Below, one piece after another: positions 17,068-26,286 of a DNA stretch of 64,000 nucleotides. The translations under genes were made by a program, and so were the position numbers. Source of the DNA: Ancylobacter aquaticus (lineage in GTDB: Bacteria; Pseudomonadota; Alphaproteobacteria; Rhizobiales; Xanthobacteraceae); assembly GCF_004339465.1 (NCBI RefSeq), contig NZ_SMFY01000002.1:186001-250000 (forward strand), read 5' to 3'. The notes below the pieces were generated by a model. The model was given only the letters and a program-made list of their open reading frames with translations. It did not search any database and was not told the origin of the DNA. The stretch's first letter is position 1. Every line of letters begins with the position of its first letter.

Positions 17068-18006
17068 ATGCACCGCTATTCCTTCATCCTGATGCGGCCG
17101 CTGCAGTTCGTGCCGGTCGTGTTCGGCGTCAGTCTCATCACCTTCATCCTGGTGCGGATGATCCCCGGCGATCCGGCGCGGGTGCTGCTGGGCGCCCGCG
17201 CGACGCCGACCGCCATTGCCAATATCCGCGCCCAGTTCGGTCTCGATGAGCCTTTGTGGCTGCAATATCTGTATTTTCTGCGCAACCTCGCCAATGGCGA
17301 GATGGGCATGTCGATCGTCTACCGGATCGACGTGCTGCGGCTGATCGGGACCCGCATCGAGCCGACCTTCGCGCTCATCCTATGCAGCGTGCTGCTCTCC
17401 ATCCTCATCGCCGTGCCGCTCGCCGCGCTCGCCGCCCGCAACCAAGGCCGGTCGATCGACCACGCGATCCGCTTCGCCTCGACCTTCGGCATCGGCTTTC
17501 CGCCTTTCTGGCTCGGGCTGATGCTGATGATGCTGCTGGCGGTGAAGTACCCCATCTTCCCCGTCTCGGGCTATGGCGAGACGCTGGGGGACAAGCTGGC
17601 GCATCTGGCGCTGCCCTCGCTCACCATCGCGCTCTCGCTTTCCACCGTGCTGCTCCGCTCACTTCGCGCCGCCATGGTGGACTGGCTGAAATCAGATGTG
17701 ACGACAGCCGCGCGCGCGCGCGGCATGCCCGAGTCCATCGTGTTCTGGCGCCATGTGCTGCCAAACTCCATCGCCCCCTCCATCAATCTTCTCGCGGTGA
17801 ATATCGGCTGGCTGATCGGCGGCACGGTGGTGATCGAGAGCATCTTCGCCCTGCCGGGGATGGGGCAACTGCTGGTGCGCGCCATTTTTTCGCGCGACTA
17901 CATGGTGGTGCAGGGCGTCGCCATGGTGTTCGCCTGCGCCACCGTGCTGGTCAATTTCCTCGCCGACATCGCCACCGTGGCAGTTGATCCGCGGGTGAAG
18001 CTGTGA
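17068..18006 (+). CDS. peptide/nickel-type ABC transporter permease (DppB-like)
   Basis: The 312-aa membrane protein has an N-terminal helix (LQFVPVVFGVSLITFILVRM), the PGDPARVLLG segment typical of DppB/OppB permeases, five further helices and the EAA-type coupling loop ARARGMPESIVFWRHVLPNS. It forms the import channel with the next permease. Starts at the ATG at 17068, two bases after the iminopeptidase stop, and ends overlapping the next gene by four bases (GTGA). Substrate class is di/oligopeptides or similar; in the PipR systems of plant-associated bacteria this transporter is needed for signal uptake. Confidence 0.95.
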   Translation: MHRYSFILMRPLQFVPVVFGVSLITFILVRMIPGDPARVLLGARATPTAIANIRAQFGLDEPLWLQYLYFLRNLANGEMGMSIVYRIDVLRLIGTRIEPTFALILCSVLLSILIAVPLAALAARNQGRSIDHAIRFASTFGIGFPPFWLGLMLMMLLAVKYPIFPVSGYGETLGDKLAHLALPSLTIALSLSTVLLRSLRAAMVDWLKSDVTTAARARGMPESIVFWRHVLPNSIAPSINLLAVNIGWLIGGTVVIESIFALPGMGQLLVRAIFSRDYMVVQGVAMVFACATVLVNFLADIATVAVDPRVKL

Positions 18007-18827
18007 GCGGGCGCGCGCGCGCCAAGCGGGTGAACCGCACGCTCATCGCCGGGCTCGTCCTTGTCGGCGGCTTTGCGCTGGCCGCGCTCGCCGCGCCGCT
18101 GATCGCCCCCTACGACCCCATTTTCCAAGATGGCACGGCCCGCATCCAGCCGCCCTCGCTGACCCACCCGTTTGGCACGGACAATTTCGGCCGGGACATC
18201 CTTTCGCGCATCATTTACGGCGCGCGGGTGGACCTGCAGATGGCGGTGATCGGGGTGTTCTTCCCGCTGGTGATCGGCACCGTGATCGGCGCGATTGCCG
18301 GCTTCTTCGGCGGCGTTGTCGATGCGGTACTCATGCGGCTGATCGACATCATCCTCGCCTTTCCCTTCCTCGTGTTGATGCTCTCCATCATCGCCATTCT
18401 CGGGCCGGGGCTTTCCAGCTTCTACATCGCCATGGCGTTGGTCGGCTGGGTATCCTATGCGCGGCTCATACGGGCGCAGATTCTCGTCCTGAAGAACGCC
18501 GACTATGCGGTGGCGGCGGTGAGCCTCGGTTTTTCGTGGAGGCGCGTGCTGTTCCGTCATCTGCTGCCCAATTCGGTGGCGGGATCGCTGGTGTTCTGCA
18601 TGTCGGACGCAGTGCTGGTGCTGCTGTCGGGGGCGGCGATCTCCTATCTCGGCCTCGGCGTCCAGCCTCCCACGGCCGAGTGGGGGATCATGGTGGCGGA
18701 AGGGCAGGCGTTCCTGTCGCAGGCATGGTGGATCACCCTGTTTCCCGGCCTGTCCATCGTGCTGCTGGCCTTCGGCTTTTCGATGATCGGCGATGCGCTG
18801 GGCGAAGCCATGGGGGTGCATGAATGA
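18003..18827 (+). CDS. peptide/nickel-type ABC transporter permease (DppC-like)
   Basis: A 274-aa permease with the DppC pattern: N-terminal helix, then PYDPIFQDGTARIQPPSLTHPFGTDNFGRDI in outline (key part HPFGTDNFGRDILSR), five more helices and the coupling loop AVSLGFSWRRVLFRHLLPNS. It pairs with the DppB-like protein. The start is a GTG at 18003 overlapping the previous stop, and the stop overlaps the ATPase gene by four bases, so all transporter genes are coupled. Confidence 0.95.
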   Translation: MSGRARAKRVNRTLIAGLVLVGGFALAALAAPLIAPYDPIFQDGTARIQPPSLTHPFGTDNFGRDILSRIIYGARVDLQMAVIGVFFPLVIGTVIGAIAGFFGGVVDAVLMRLIDIILAFPFLVLMLSIIAILGPGLSSFYIAMALVGWVSYARLIRAQILVLKNADYAVAAVSLGFSWRRVLFRHLLPNSVAGSLVFCMSDAVLVLLSGAAISYLGLGVQPPTAEWGIMVAEGQAFLSQAWWITLFPGLSIVLLAFGFSMIGDALGEAMGVHE

Positions 18828-20506
18828 GCGCCCCGCTGCTTTCTGTCCGCGACCTCTCCGTCGTCGTGCGCAATGGCGAGGGGGAGCAGACCCTGCTCGA
18901 CCGCGTATCGCTCGATCTCGCGCCGGGCGATATCCTCGGCCTCGTCGGCGAGAGCGGATCGGGCAAGAGCCTGCTCTGCCGCTCATTGGTGCAGCTTCTG
19001 CCGTCACGCGCCATTTCCGTCACCCGGGGCGAGGTGTGGATGGGCGGGCGCGACCTCCTCGCACTGGGCGACGCGCAGATACAGGCGGTGCGCGGCGCCG
19101 AGATAGGCATGATCTTCCAGAACCCGTCGAGCCATCTCGACCCGGTGATGCGGGTTGGCGACCAGATCGTCGAGGGGCTGCGCTTCCACCGCAAGCTGAA
19201 CCGGGCCGCGGCACAGGAAGAAGCAATCGCGCTGATGGGGCAGGTAGGTTTCACCGACCCGGCGCGTCAGTTCGCGGCCTACCCCCACGAATTCTCCGGC
19301 GGCATGCGACAGCGCGCGATGATCGCGGTGGCACTCTCCTGCGATCCCAAAGTGCTGATCGCCGACGAGCCCACCACTGCGCTCGATGTCACTATCCAGG
19401 CGCAGATCCTGCGTCTTCTCATGGAGCTACGCGAGCGTCGCGGTCTGTCCATCATCCTCATCACCCATGACCTCGGCGTGGTCGCCCAGACCTGCGACCG
19501 CATAGCGGTGATGCGGCAGGGGCGGGTGGTGGAGGTGGGGGACAAGCGCGACATCCTCGCCCGGCCCCAGCACCGCTACACGAAGGCGCTCATATCAAGC
19601 CATCCCTCCATGCCGACGGATGAGGCAAACGATGTGGTGGACGACAAGGTCGATGCGGCCCGCCTTCCCGCAGGCCCAGCCCGTCCGCTGGTGGAAATCG
19701 ACGATCTGCACATCCGCTACCCGCTCTCCGGCGGCGTGTTCGGGCGCCGCCGCAGCTTTAGCGCGGTCGCCGGCGTATCGCTGCAGATCCGGGCGGGCGA
19801 AACGGTGGGAATTGTCGGCGAGAGCGGCTCGGGCAAGTCGACCCTTGCACGGGCGATGCTCGGCCTCATCCCGATTTCCGACGGGCATGTCACCTTCGAC
19901 GGCGCCAGCCTTCGCCTTCAGCGCGAGGCAACGCTGACGAAGATGCGGCAGCAGGCCGCCATGGTGTTTCAGGACCCGTTCAATTCGCTCAATCCGCGCC
20001 TCACCATCGGCCAGACGCTGGCCGAGGTGCTGCGCGTGCAGGGCAAGGTGGCGCCCGCCGCCATCCCTAAACGGGTGGACGAGTTGCTGCGGCTGGTCGA
20101 ACTCGATCCCGACTATGCCGGACGCCGCCCGCGCCAGCTTTCCGGCGGCCAGTGCCAGCGCGCCGGCATCGCGCGGGCGCTGGCGGTCGATCCCCGCCTG
20201 ATCGTCGCCGATGAATGCGTCGCTGCGCTCGATGTCACCATCCAGGCGCAGATCGTCGCGCTGTTCCAGCGGCTGGTGAGAACCATGGACCTCACGCTGG
20301 TCTTCATCGCCCATGACCTCGCCATCGTCCGCAATCTCTGCGAACGGGTGGTGGTGATGCACCACGGCCGCATCGTCGAGGAGGGGCCCTGCGCCGAGGT
20401 CTTCGAGCGACCGCGCGAGGCCTACACCGCCGCGCTCATCGCCGCCATTCCCGATATCGACCCGGACCGGCGCCTGCTGGCGCCGCCTGGGCTGCTTGCA
20501 AGCTAA
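18824..20506 (+). CDS. fused dual ABC ATPase of the peptide transporter (DppD-DppF)
   Basis: The 560-aa protein carries two complete nucleotide-binding domains. Domain 1 (about 1-260): Walker [11 protein letters not shown], signature FSGGMRQRA, Walker [13 protein letters not shown]. Domain 2 (about 285-545): Walker [11 protein letters not shown], signature [15 protein letters not shown], Walker [13 protein letters not shown]. Each is followed by an oligopeptide-transporter C-terminal segment. It corresponds to DppD and DppF fused in one chain, common in alphaproteobacteria (YejF-like). It energises the two permeases just upstream. Confidence 0.95.
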   Translation: MSAPLLSVRDLSVVVRNGEGEQTLLDRVSLDLAPGDILGLVGESGSGKSLLCRSLVQLLPSRAISVTRGEVWMGGRDLLALGDAQIQAVRGAEIGMIFQNPSSHLDPVMRVGDQIVEGLRFHRKLNRAAAQEEAIALMGQVGFTDPARQFAAYPHEFSGGMRQRAMIAVALSCDPKVLIADEPTTALDVTIQAQILRLLMELRERRGLSIILITHDLGVVAQTCDRIAVMRQGRVVEVGDKRDILARPQHRYTKALISSHPSMPTDEANDVVDDKVDAARLPAGPARPLVEIDDLHIRYPLSGGVFGRRRSFSAVAGVSLQIRAGETVGIVGESGSGKSTLARAMLGLIPISDGHVTFDGASLRLQREATLTKMRQQAAMVFQDPFNSLNPRLTIGQTLAEVLRVQGKVAPAAIPKRVDELLRLVELDPDYAGRRPRQLSGGQCQRAGIARALAVDPRLIVADECVAALDVTIQAQIVALFQRLVRTMDLTLVFIAHDLAIVRNLCERVVVMHHGRIVEEGPCAEVFERPREAYTAALIAAIPDIDPDRRLLAPPGLLAS

Positions 20507-20525
20507 CAACCAGAGGAAGAAACCC

Positions 20526-22040
20526 GTGAAAACCGCTCTCCGCAAATCCCGCCTCGCGGCTTTTGCCGCGCTTCTTTCGCTCTCAGCGAGCTACGCGCAC
20601 GCGGCCGGCGTGCTCACCATCGCCCGCAACGAGGATTCCACCACTTTCGACCCGATCAAGTCGGCGCAGAATGTCGATAACTGGGTGTTCTCGAACGTGT
20701 TCGACGTTCTGGTGCGGGTGGATGCCAGCGGCACCAAGTTGGTGCCCGGCCTTGCCGAGAGCTGGACCATTTCCGATGACGGGCTGACCTACACCTTCAA
20801 GCTGCGCGACGCGAAATTCTCCGATGGCGCCCCCGTCACCGCCGAGGATGCCGCCTTCTCGCTGATCCGAATCCGCGACGACAAGGGTTCGCTCTGGTCC
20901 GACAGCTTCAAGGTCATCGACACCGCGACCGCCGCCGACCCCAAGACGCTGGTAGTGAAGCTGACGGGCAAGTCGGTGCCGTTCCTGTCGATGATGGCGC
21001 TGCCCAACGCCTCGGTGCTGCCGAAGAAGCTGGTGGAAGGCGCGGCTGCCGACAGCTTCGCCGAGAAGCCGGTGGGCTCGGGCGCCTTCAGCCTGGTCGA
21101 GTGGCGGCGCGGCGACCGGGTCATCCTCAAGAAAAACCCGAATTACTGGGACGCCGGCAAGGTCAGCCTCGACGGCGTGGAATGGCTGGTCATTCCCGAC
21201 GATAACACCCGCATGCTGAAGATCCAGGCCGGGGAGGTCGATGCCGCCATCACCGTGCCGTTCTCGCGCGTCGCCGAGCTGAAGACGAACCCCGATCTCA
21301 AGGTCATGAGCGACCCCTCGACCCGCGAGGACCATATGCTCATCAACCATGAGCACGGCCCGCTGGCGAAGAAGGAGGTCCGCGAGGCGCTGGACATGGC
21401 GATCGACAAGCAGGCGATCGTGGAGGCGGCGACCTTCGGGCTCGGCGAGGTCGCCTATTCCTATGTGCCGAAGGGCGCACTCCATCACTACGCCGAAAAT
21501 CTTCAGCGCCCCTATGACCCGGCAAAGGCCAAGAAGATGCTGGCCGACGCCGGCGCTTCCGACCTCACGCTGAACTACATCGTCAATGCCGGCAAGGAGA
21601 CGGACGAGCAGATCGCCGTGCTCGTGCAGCAGCAGCTGGCCAAGGCCGGCGTGGGTGTGACGCTGCAGAAGGTCGACCCCAGCCAGAGCTGGGACATGCT
21701 GGTGAACGGCGATTACGACATTTCGGTCATGTACTGGACCAACGACATTCTCGACGTCGACCAGAAGACCACTTTCGTCCTCGGCCACGACACCAACATG
21801 AACTACATGACCCGCTACAAGAACGACGAGGTCAAGGCGCTGGTGGAAGCCGCGCGGCTCGAAACCGACCCGGCCAAGCGCGAGGCAATGTATGTGATGC
21901 TTCAAAAGCTGGCCAAGGGCGACGTCAACTGGATCGACCTCTACTACAGCCCCTATATCAACGTCACCGGCAAGAACATCGACAAATTCCACCAGAACCC
22001 GCTCGGCCGCTTCTCCCTTGAGGAGACGGTGAAGAACTGA
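20526..22040 (+). CDS. periplasmic peptide-type substrate-binding protein (SBP family 5)
   Basis: A 504-aa exported protein with a signal peptide (basic KTALRKSR, then AAFAALLSLSASYAHAAG). The family-5 signature follows: ARNEDSTTFDPIKSAQN, ESWTISDDGLTYTFKLRDAKFSDGAPVTAEDA and KKNPNYWDAGK. It captures peptides or related solutes for the DppBC-like channel. I chose the GTG at 20526, which has AGAGGAAG upstream; an upstream TTG at 20496 would add ten residues and overlap the ATPase gene. It ends the operon; a palindromic repeat and a terminator for the opposite strand follow. Confidence 0.93.
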   Translation: MKTALRKSRLAAFAALLSLSASYAHAAGVLTIARNEDSTTFDPIKSAQNVDNWVFSNVFDVLVRVDASGTKLVPGLAESWTISDDGLTYTFKLRDAKFSDGAPVTAEDAAFSLIRIRDDKGSLWSDSFKVIDTATAADPKTLVVKLTGKSVPFLSMMALPNASVLPKKLVEGAAADSFAEKPVGSGAFSLVEWRRGDRVILKKNPNYWDAGKVSLDGVEWLVIPDDNTRMLKIQAGEVDAAITVPFSRVAELKTNPDLKVMSDPSTREDHMLINHEHGPLAKKEVREALDMAIDKQAIVEAATFGLGEVAYSYVPKGALHHYAENLQRPYDPAKAKKMLADAGASDLTLNYIVNAGKETDEQIAVLVQQQLAKAGVGVTLQKVDPSQSWDMLVNGDYDISVMYWTNDILDVDQKTTFVLGHDTNMNYMTRYKNDEVKALVEAARLETDPAKREAMYVMLQKLAKGDVNWIDLYYSPYINVTGKNIDKFHQNPLGRFSLEETVKN

Positions 22041-22070
22041 AGGCCTGTTTGACACTCTTCCGTCGGCGTC

Positions 22071-22101
22071 ATCCTGGATTGGCCGCAGGCCATTCCGGGA
22101 T
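22071..22101. repeat. intergenic palindromic repeat (REP-like)
   Basis: ATCCTGGATTGGCC and GGCCATTCCGGGAT form a 14-bp stem with two mismatches and loop GCA. Stems of this GTCATCCCGGA...TCCGGGATC type are dispersed in many Hyphomicrobiales intergenic regions. It lies 30 bases after the substrate-binding-protein gene and may act as its 3' hairpin. Confidence 0.55.
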
Positions 22102-22200
22102 CGCGTCGCCCGCCTGCTGGACGATCCCGCAAGCGATTTTCCAAGCAGGCTCTAAGGGCACGAGGACCCTCAGGCTTCTGCACGACCTGGCGCGCCGCGC

Positions 22201-22230
22201 AAAAAAGGGGAGGGCCGTTTGGCCCTCCCC
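22201..22230 (-). terminator. rho-independent terminator of the polyamine transporter operon
   Basis: GGGGAGGGCC, loop gttt and GGCCCTCCCC form a perfect 10-bp stem at 22207-22230. On the minus strand it is followed by six T (complement of AAAAAA at 22201-22206). It lies 20 bases after the stop of the substrate-binding gene at 22251. Confidence 0.9.
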
Positions 22231-22250
22231 TCATGCGAGGACAGCCGCCA

Positions 22251-23285
22251 TCACTTGTTGATGTCGGTCCAGATGCGGGCATAGAGCTGGGAAACTTCCG
22301 GCGAGCAGGTTTCCAGGAACTGGCCGGCCTTCTCGAATTCCGCCGGCACGTTCAGCTCGGGGGCGCCCTTCATGTCGGCGGGGAAGAAGGCTTCCGAGCC
22401 CTTGATGCCGTTGGCATATTTGGCGAAAGCCGAAATCAGCGCCGCGTTCTCCGGCTCCATGATGAAGTTCATGAACGCCTTGGCATTCTCGACATTCTTG
22501 GCGTCTTTCAGGATGGTCACGCTGTCCATGAACACCGGATAACCCTCTTTCGGGTAGCCGAAGGCGATGTCCGGGTTCTTCAGCCGCGCGCGCAGGATGG
22601 CGCCGTTCCAGTAATATACCGCCGCATAGTCGCCCGAGGGCAGCTTCTCGGTGACGGAATAATCCATGGCCAGCCATTTCGGCTTGGCCTCCAGCAGCTT
22701 GTCGCGCACCTGCTTCAGCAGCGCCTTATCCGTGGTGCACCACTCGCCGCCGAGATAGCGGATGGTGGCGAACAGCACGTCGTTCATTTCCGGCTCGACA
22801 TTGATCTTGCCGACCAGTTCCTTCGGCGGGTCCAGGAAGATCGCCGAGGTGTTGATGTCGCCGCTGTACACCTTCGTGTTGATGCCGATGCCGCTCACGC
22901 CCCACTGCCACGGCACCGAATAGTGCCGGCCCGGGTCCCAGGGGACGTTCACCCAGCGCTCGTCCATATTCTTGAAGTTGGGCATCTGGTCGGGCCGGGC
23001 CTCCAGAAGTAGGCCTTCCTTGATCCAGATCGGGATGTAGTTGGCGGACGGCACCACGATGTCGAAGCCATGGCCGCCGGCCCGCACCTTGGCGAGCGCG
23101 GTGTCGTTGGAATCATAGTCGGTGACCGTCACCTTGACCTTGTGCGTCTCCTCGAACTTCTTGATCAACTCAGGGCTCGTGTAGTCGCCCCAATTGTAAA
23201 TGTTGAGCTGCCCCTCGGCGCAGGCCGCGCCCGCGCTTACGAACAGGGCAAGCGCCGCCCCGAGCGTCGTCGATTTCAAAGTCAT
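22251..23285 (-). CDS. polyamine-type periplasmic substrate-binding protein (PotD/PotF family)
   Basis: The 344-aa exported protein has a signal peptide (TLGAALALFVSAGAACAEG) and then the PotD/PotF opening LNIYNWGDYTSPELIKKFEE, with VRAGGHGFDIVVPS and PWQWGVSGIGINT. These are the ligand-cleft strands of spermidine/putrescine-binding proteins. ATG at 23285 is the start of the signal peptide; the open frame upstream belongs to antisense sequence of the permease gene. It is the last gene of the operon ATPase / permease / permease / binding protein. Substrate could be putrescine, spermidine or another cationic amine. Confidence 0.93.
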   Translation of the reverse strand: MTLKSTTLGAALALFVSAGAACAEGQLNIYNWGDYTSPELIKKFEETHKVKVTVTDYDSNDTALAKVRAGGHGFDIVVPSANYIPIWIKEGLLLEARPDQMPNFKNMDERWVNVPWDPGRHYSVPWQWGVSGIGINTKVYSGDINTSAIFLDPPKELVGKINVEPEMNDVLFATIRYLGGEWCTTDKALLKQVRDKLLEAKPKWLAMDYSVTEKLPSGDYAAVYYWNGAILRARLKNPDIAFGYPKEGYPVFMDSVTILKDAKNVENAKAFMNFIMEPENAALISAFAKYANGIKGSEAFFPADMKGAPELNVPAEFEKAGQFLETCSPEVSQLYARIWTDINK

Positions 23286-23311
23286 GGTCCCACTCCGTCC
23301 GGTCTGTTGGT

Positions 23312-24115
23312 TCAGGCTTCTTTGCGGTTGATGAAGAAGAATATCGTCACCAGCACCACCGAAAGCGCCAGGAAGGCGGCGGCGATGGCGTTGATCTCGG
23401 GGGTCACGGCGCGGCGCAACTGGCCCAGCATGTAGGTCGGCAGGGTGTCCTGCCCGCCCGACTTTACGAATTCGGAGATCACCACGTCGTCCAGCGAGAT
23501 GACGAAGGCCAGCATGAAGCCGGCGATGATGCCCGGCCGCAGCAGCGGCAGCGTCACCCGGCGGAACACCTGCCAGGGCGGGGCGTAGAGGTCCGCCGCC
23601 GCGCGCTCCAGCGACTGGTCCATCCCCTCCAGCCGGGCGCGGATCGGCAGATAGGCGAAGGGGATGCAGAATGCGGTGTGCGCCAGAATGAGGTAGCCGA
23701 GGCCCGAATAGCCGGTCCACACCTTCACCCGCGCGAACACGATCAGCAGCGCCACGGCGGTGACGATTTCCGGCACCATCAGGGGCAGGTTGATGAAGGC
23801 GTATTTGAAGCCGAGGCCGGGATAGGGTGGGGTGCGAGTGGTGGCGATCGCCGCCATGGTCGCGGCAATAGTCGCCATGGTGGCCGCGCTCGCCGCTATG
23901 ATGAGCGAGCGCCACGCCGCGTCCTGCACCGCCTGATTCTGTGCGGCGGCGGCGAACCAGTGCAGCGAGAACCCGCCCCAGGAAGACAGCGAGTCGCTGG
24001 CGTTGAAGGCGTAGACGACCAGAGTGACTATCGGCAGATAGAGCAGCGCGAAGGTGAACAGCGCGATGGTGCCAAATCCAGGCTGGGAGCGGATATCGAA
24101 GCGCGCTCTAGCCAT
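23312..24115 (-). CDS. polyamine-type ABC transporter permease (PotC/PotI-like)
   Basis: A 267-aa permease with six helices, the first ALFTFALLYLPIVTLVVYAFNAS, and the EAA coupling loop RAAADLYAPPWQVFRRVTLPLLRPG. FVISLDDVVISEFV is a conserved PotC/PotI segment. Starts at the ATG at 24115 and overlaps the preceding permease gene by eight bases. It forms the channel with the PotB/H-like protein. Confidence 0.94.
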   Translation of the reverse strand: MARARFDIRSQPGFGTIALFTFALLYLPIVTLVVYAFNASDSLSSWGGFSLHWFAAAAQNQAVQDAAWRSLIIAASAATMATIAATMAAIATTRTPPYPGLGFKYAFINLPLMVPEIVTAVALLIVFARVKVWTGYSGLGYLILAHTAFCIPFAYLPIRARLEGMDQSLERAAADLYAPPWQVFRRVTLPLLRPGIIAGFMLAFVISLDDVVISEFVKSGGQDTLPTYMLGQLRRAVTPEINAIAAAFLALSVVLVTIFFFINRKEA

Positions 24116-25031
24116 GGCCACCTCCCGCGCGCGACGCATTGCGGACGTAGAACAGCATGGCCACCATCACCAGCGCCATTAGCGTGATTGACAGCGCCGC
24201 ACCCAGCGGCCAGTTGCGACCGGCGCCGAATTGCAACTCGATGAGGTTGCCAAGCATCAGATTCTTACCGCCGCCCAGCACGCGCGGAATGACATAGGCG
24301 CCAAGCGAGGGGATGAAGACGAGGATCGAGCCGGCGACGATGCCCGGCTTCACCAGCGGAATGATGATGCGCCGCAGAACGGCGAGCCGGCCGGCATAGA
24401 GGTCGTACCCCGCCTCGACCAGCCGGAAGTCCAGTTTTTCCAAGCTGGCATAGAGCGGCAGCACCATCAGCGGCAGATAGACATAGACCATGCCGAACAG
24501 GATCGCCCAGTCGGTGTACATGATCGGCAGCGGCTCGTTGATGACCCCAAGCCACATCAGCAGGGTGTTGAGCACGCCTTCATTGCGGATCACCTGCTGC
24601 ATCGCGAAGGTGCGGATCAGCAGGTTGGTCCAGAACGGAATCGTCACCAGGAACACCCAGACCTCGCGGGTGTGGCGCGGCCGCGTGGCGATGAAATAGG
24701 CGGTCGGGAAACCCAGCGCCAAGGTCAGCACCGTCGTGATCACCGACAGGCGCAGCGAGCGCCAGAGGATCGACAGATGGGCGTCGGCGAGGGTGAGTGT
24801 GTCGTCGAAGATGTCGCGCTGGAGAAAGACCGAGAACCAGCCGTCGAGCGAGAACTCGCCCGGCTTCACGTCGCCATAATCGCCCTTGGCCATGAAGGAA
24901 TAGGCCAGCATCACCAGGAGCGGCCCGATGGCGGCGATGAAGATGATGAGCAGCGCCGGCGTCGACAGCAGCCAGCGCGCGCGGATCTTCCCCTGTTGAT
25001 CCCGGCGTGCGTTCTCGGCAGCGCTGGCCAT
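24108..25031 (-). CDS. polyamine-type ABC transporter permease (PotB/PotH-like)
   Basis: The 307-aa permease begins with a hydrophilic N-tail and the helix LLSTPALLIIFIAAIGPLLV, has the PotB/H periplasmic loop (SLDGWFSVFLQRDIFDDTL), further helices and the coupling loop EAGYDLYAGRLAVLRRIIIPLVKPG. LIRTFAMQQVIRNEGVLN is typical of the family. It is three bases from the ATPase gene upstream and overlaps the second permease gene downstream. Confidence 0.94.
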   Translation of the reverse strand: MASAAENARRDQQGKIRARWLLSTPALLIIFIAAIGPLLVMLAYSFMAKGDYGDVKPGEFSLDGWFSVFLQRDIFDDTLTLADAHLSILWRSLRLSVITTVLTLALGFPTAYFIATRPRHTREVWVFLVTIPFWTNLLIRTFAMQQVIRNEGVLNTLLMWLGVINEPLPIMYTDWAILFGMVYVYLPLMVLPLYASLEKLDFRLVEAGYDLYAGRLAVLRRIIIPLVKPGIVAGSILVFIPSLGAYVIPRVLGGGKNLMLGNLIELQFGAGRNWPLGAALSITLMALVMVAMLFYVRNASRAGGGHG

Positions 25032-25034
25032 GGG

Positions 25035-26165
25035 TCAATCCCGCAGCACTTGCGCGGCATCTGGCGCAATCACGATGCCGACACGCTCGCCAACGGTAAC
25101 GCCACAGGACTGGCTGCGCGAATTCTGCTGGCGCACCATGAAGGTAAAGCCTTCGTCCAGTCGCACATGGATGTGGGTGTCGGTGCCGAAATAGACCACA
25201 TTCTCGACGGTGCCGGACAGTTGGCCGGACGGTTGATCCGCCGTCGGCCCGCCCGCCGGAACCACCCGTGCGTGCTCGGGCCGCACGACCAGCGTCGCCG
25301 CACCTGAAGGCACATAGCCTTCGGCGAGGGTAGCGGACATCTCGACCCCCGAGGGTAGCCGCACCCGCGCGATGCCGGCCTCGATGCCGAGCAAGGTCGT
25401 GGCAAGGAAATTGGTCTCGCCGATAAAGTCGGCGACGAAACGCTCGGCCGGCTTGTCGTAAATGTCCCAGGGCGTGCCGATCTGCAGCACCTTGCCCTTC
25501 GACATCACGGCGATGCGGTCGGACATCGTCAGGGCTTCTTCCTGGTCGTGGGTGACGAAGATGAAGGTGATGCCGGTCTCGCTCTGCATGCGCTTGAGCT
25601 CGATCTGCATTTCCTTGCGCAGCTTGTAGTCGAGCGCCGACAGCGGCTCGTCCAGCAGCAGCACCTTGGGGGCCGGGGCGAGGGCGCGGGCGAGCGCGAC
25701 GCGCTGGCCCTGCCCGCCGGAAATCTGGTCGGTGCGCCGCTGCGCCAACTCCTCCATATGGACGAGCTTCAGCATCTCGGCGACACGCGCGGCGATCTCC
25801 GCTTTCGGCCGGCCCAGCATCTGAAGGCCGAACGCCACGTTCTCCCAGACGGTGAGGTGCGGGAACAGCGCATAGCTCTGGAAGACGGTGTTGATGGGTC
25901 GCTTGAAGGGCGGCAGGCCGGCGATGTCCTCGCCATGCAGCCGAATGGAGCCCTCGGTGGGATACTCAAATCCCGCGATCATCCGCAGCAGCGTGGTCTT
26001 TCCGCAACCGGAAGGCCCCAGCAACGTGAAGAATTCCTTCTCGCGAATGGCAACGGAGACATCGTCGAGCGCGCGCAAGGCATTGGGACCCTCACCAAAC
26101 TGCTTGACGATACCCCTGCATTCGACAGCGATGCGGGTGTCCGGTACAGCGGCAGGCTCCGGCAT
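25035..26165 (-). CDS. polyamine-type ABC transporter ATPase (PotA/PotG-like)
   Basis: The 376-aa ATPase has Walker [12 protein letters not shown], signature [15 protein letters not shown], Walker [13 protein letters not shown] and H-loop [10 protein letters not shown], followed by a C-terminal TOBE domain (about 280-370). The order and length fit PotA/PotG. It is the first transporter gene; a perfect 10-bp inverted repeat lies 42-66 bases upstream of its start at 26165. The amidase gene further upstream may belong to the same transcript. Confidence 0.95.
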   Translation of the reverse strand: MPEPAAVPDTRIAVECRGIVKQFGEGPNALRALDDVSVAIREKEFFTLLGPSGCGKTTLLRMIAGFEYPTEGSIRLHGEDIAGLPPFKRPINTVFQSYALFPHLTVWENVAFGLQMLGRPKAEIAARVAEMLKLVHMEELAQRRTDQISGGQGQRVALARALAPAPKVLLLDEPLSALDYKLRKEMQIELKRMQSETGITFIFVTHDQEEALTMSDRIAVMSKGKVLQIGTPWDIYDKPAERFVADFIGETNFLATTLLGIEAGIARVRLPSGVEMSATLAEGYVPSGAATLVVRPEHARVVPAGGPTADQPSGQLSGTVENVVYFGTDTHIHVRLDEGFTFMVRQQNSRSQSCGVTVGERVGIVIAPDAAQVLRD

Positions 26166-26206
26166 TATTCACCCGTTGCTAGATCCGTACGCCTACGAAG
26201 GCGGCG

Positions 26207-26231
26207 AACACAACGCTTGCGGCGTTGTGTT
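26207..26231. promoter_or_regulatory. perfect inverted repeat upstream of the polyamine ATPase gene
   Basis: AACACAACGC, loop TTGCG and GCGTTGTGTT form a perfect 10-bp dyad. No T-run follows on either strand, so it is more likely an operator than a terminator. It sits between the amidase gene and the transporter operon. The binding protein is unknown. Confidence 0.5.
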
Positions 26232-26286
26232 TCAGTAGCCTATGTGAGCCCCCATCATCCGGCAAGCCGGGCGGCGCCGAATGTGA

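Noticed and set aside
22251-23915. A 554-aa start for the polyamine-binding protein
   Set aside because: The extra 210 residues lie antisense to or out of frame with the upstream permease; a normal signal peptide begins at 23285.
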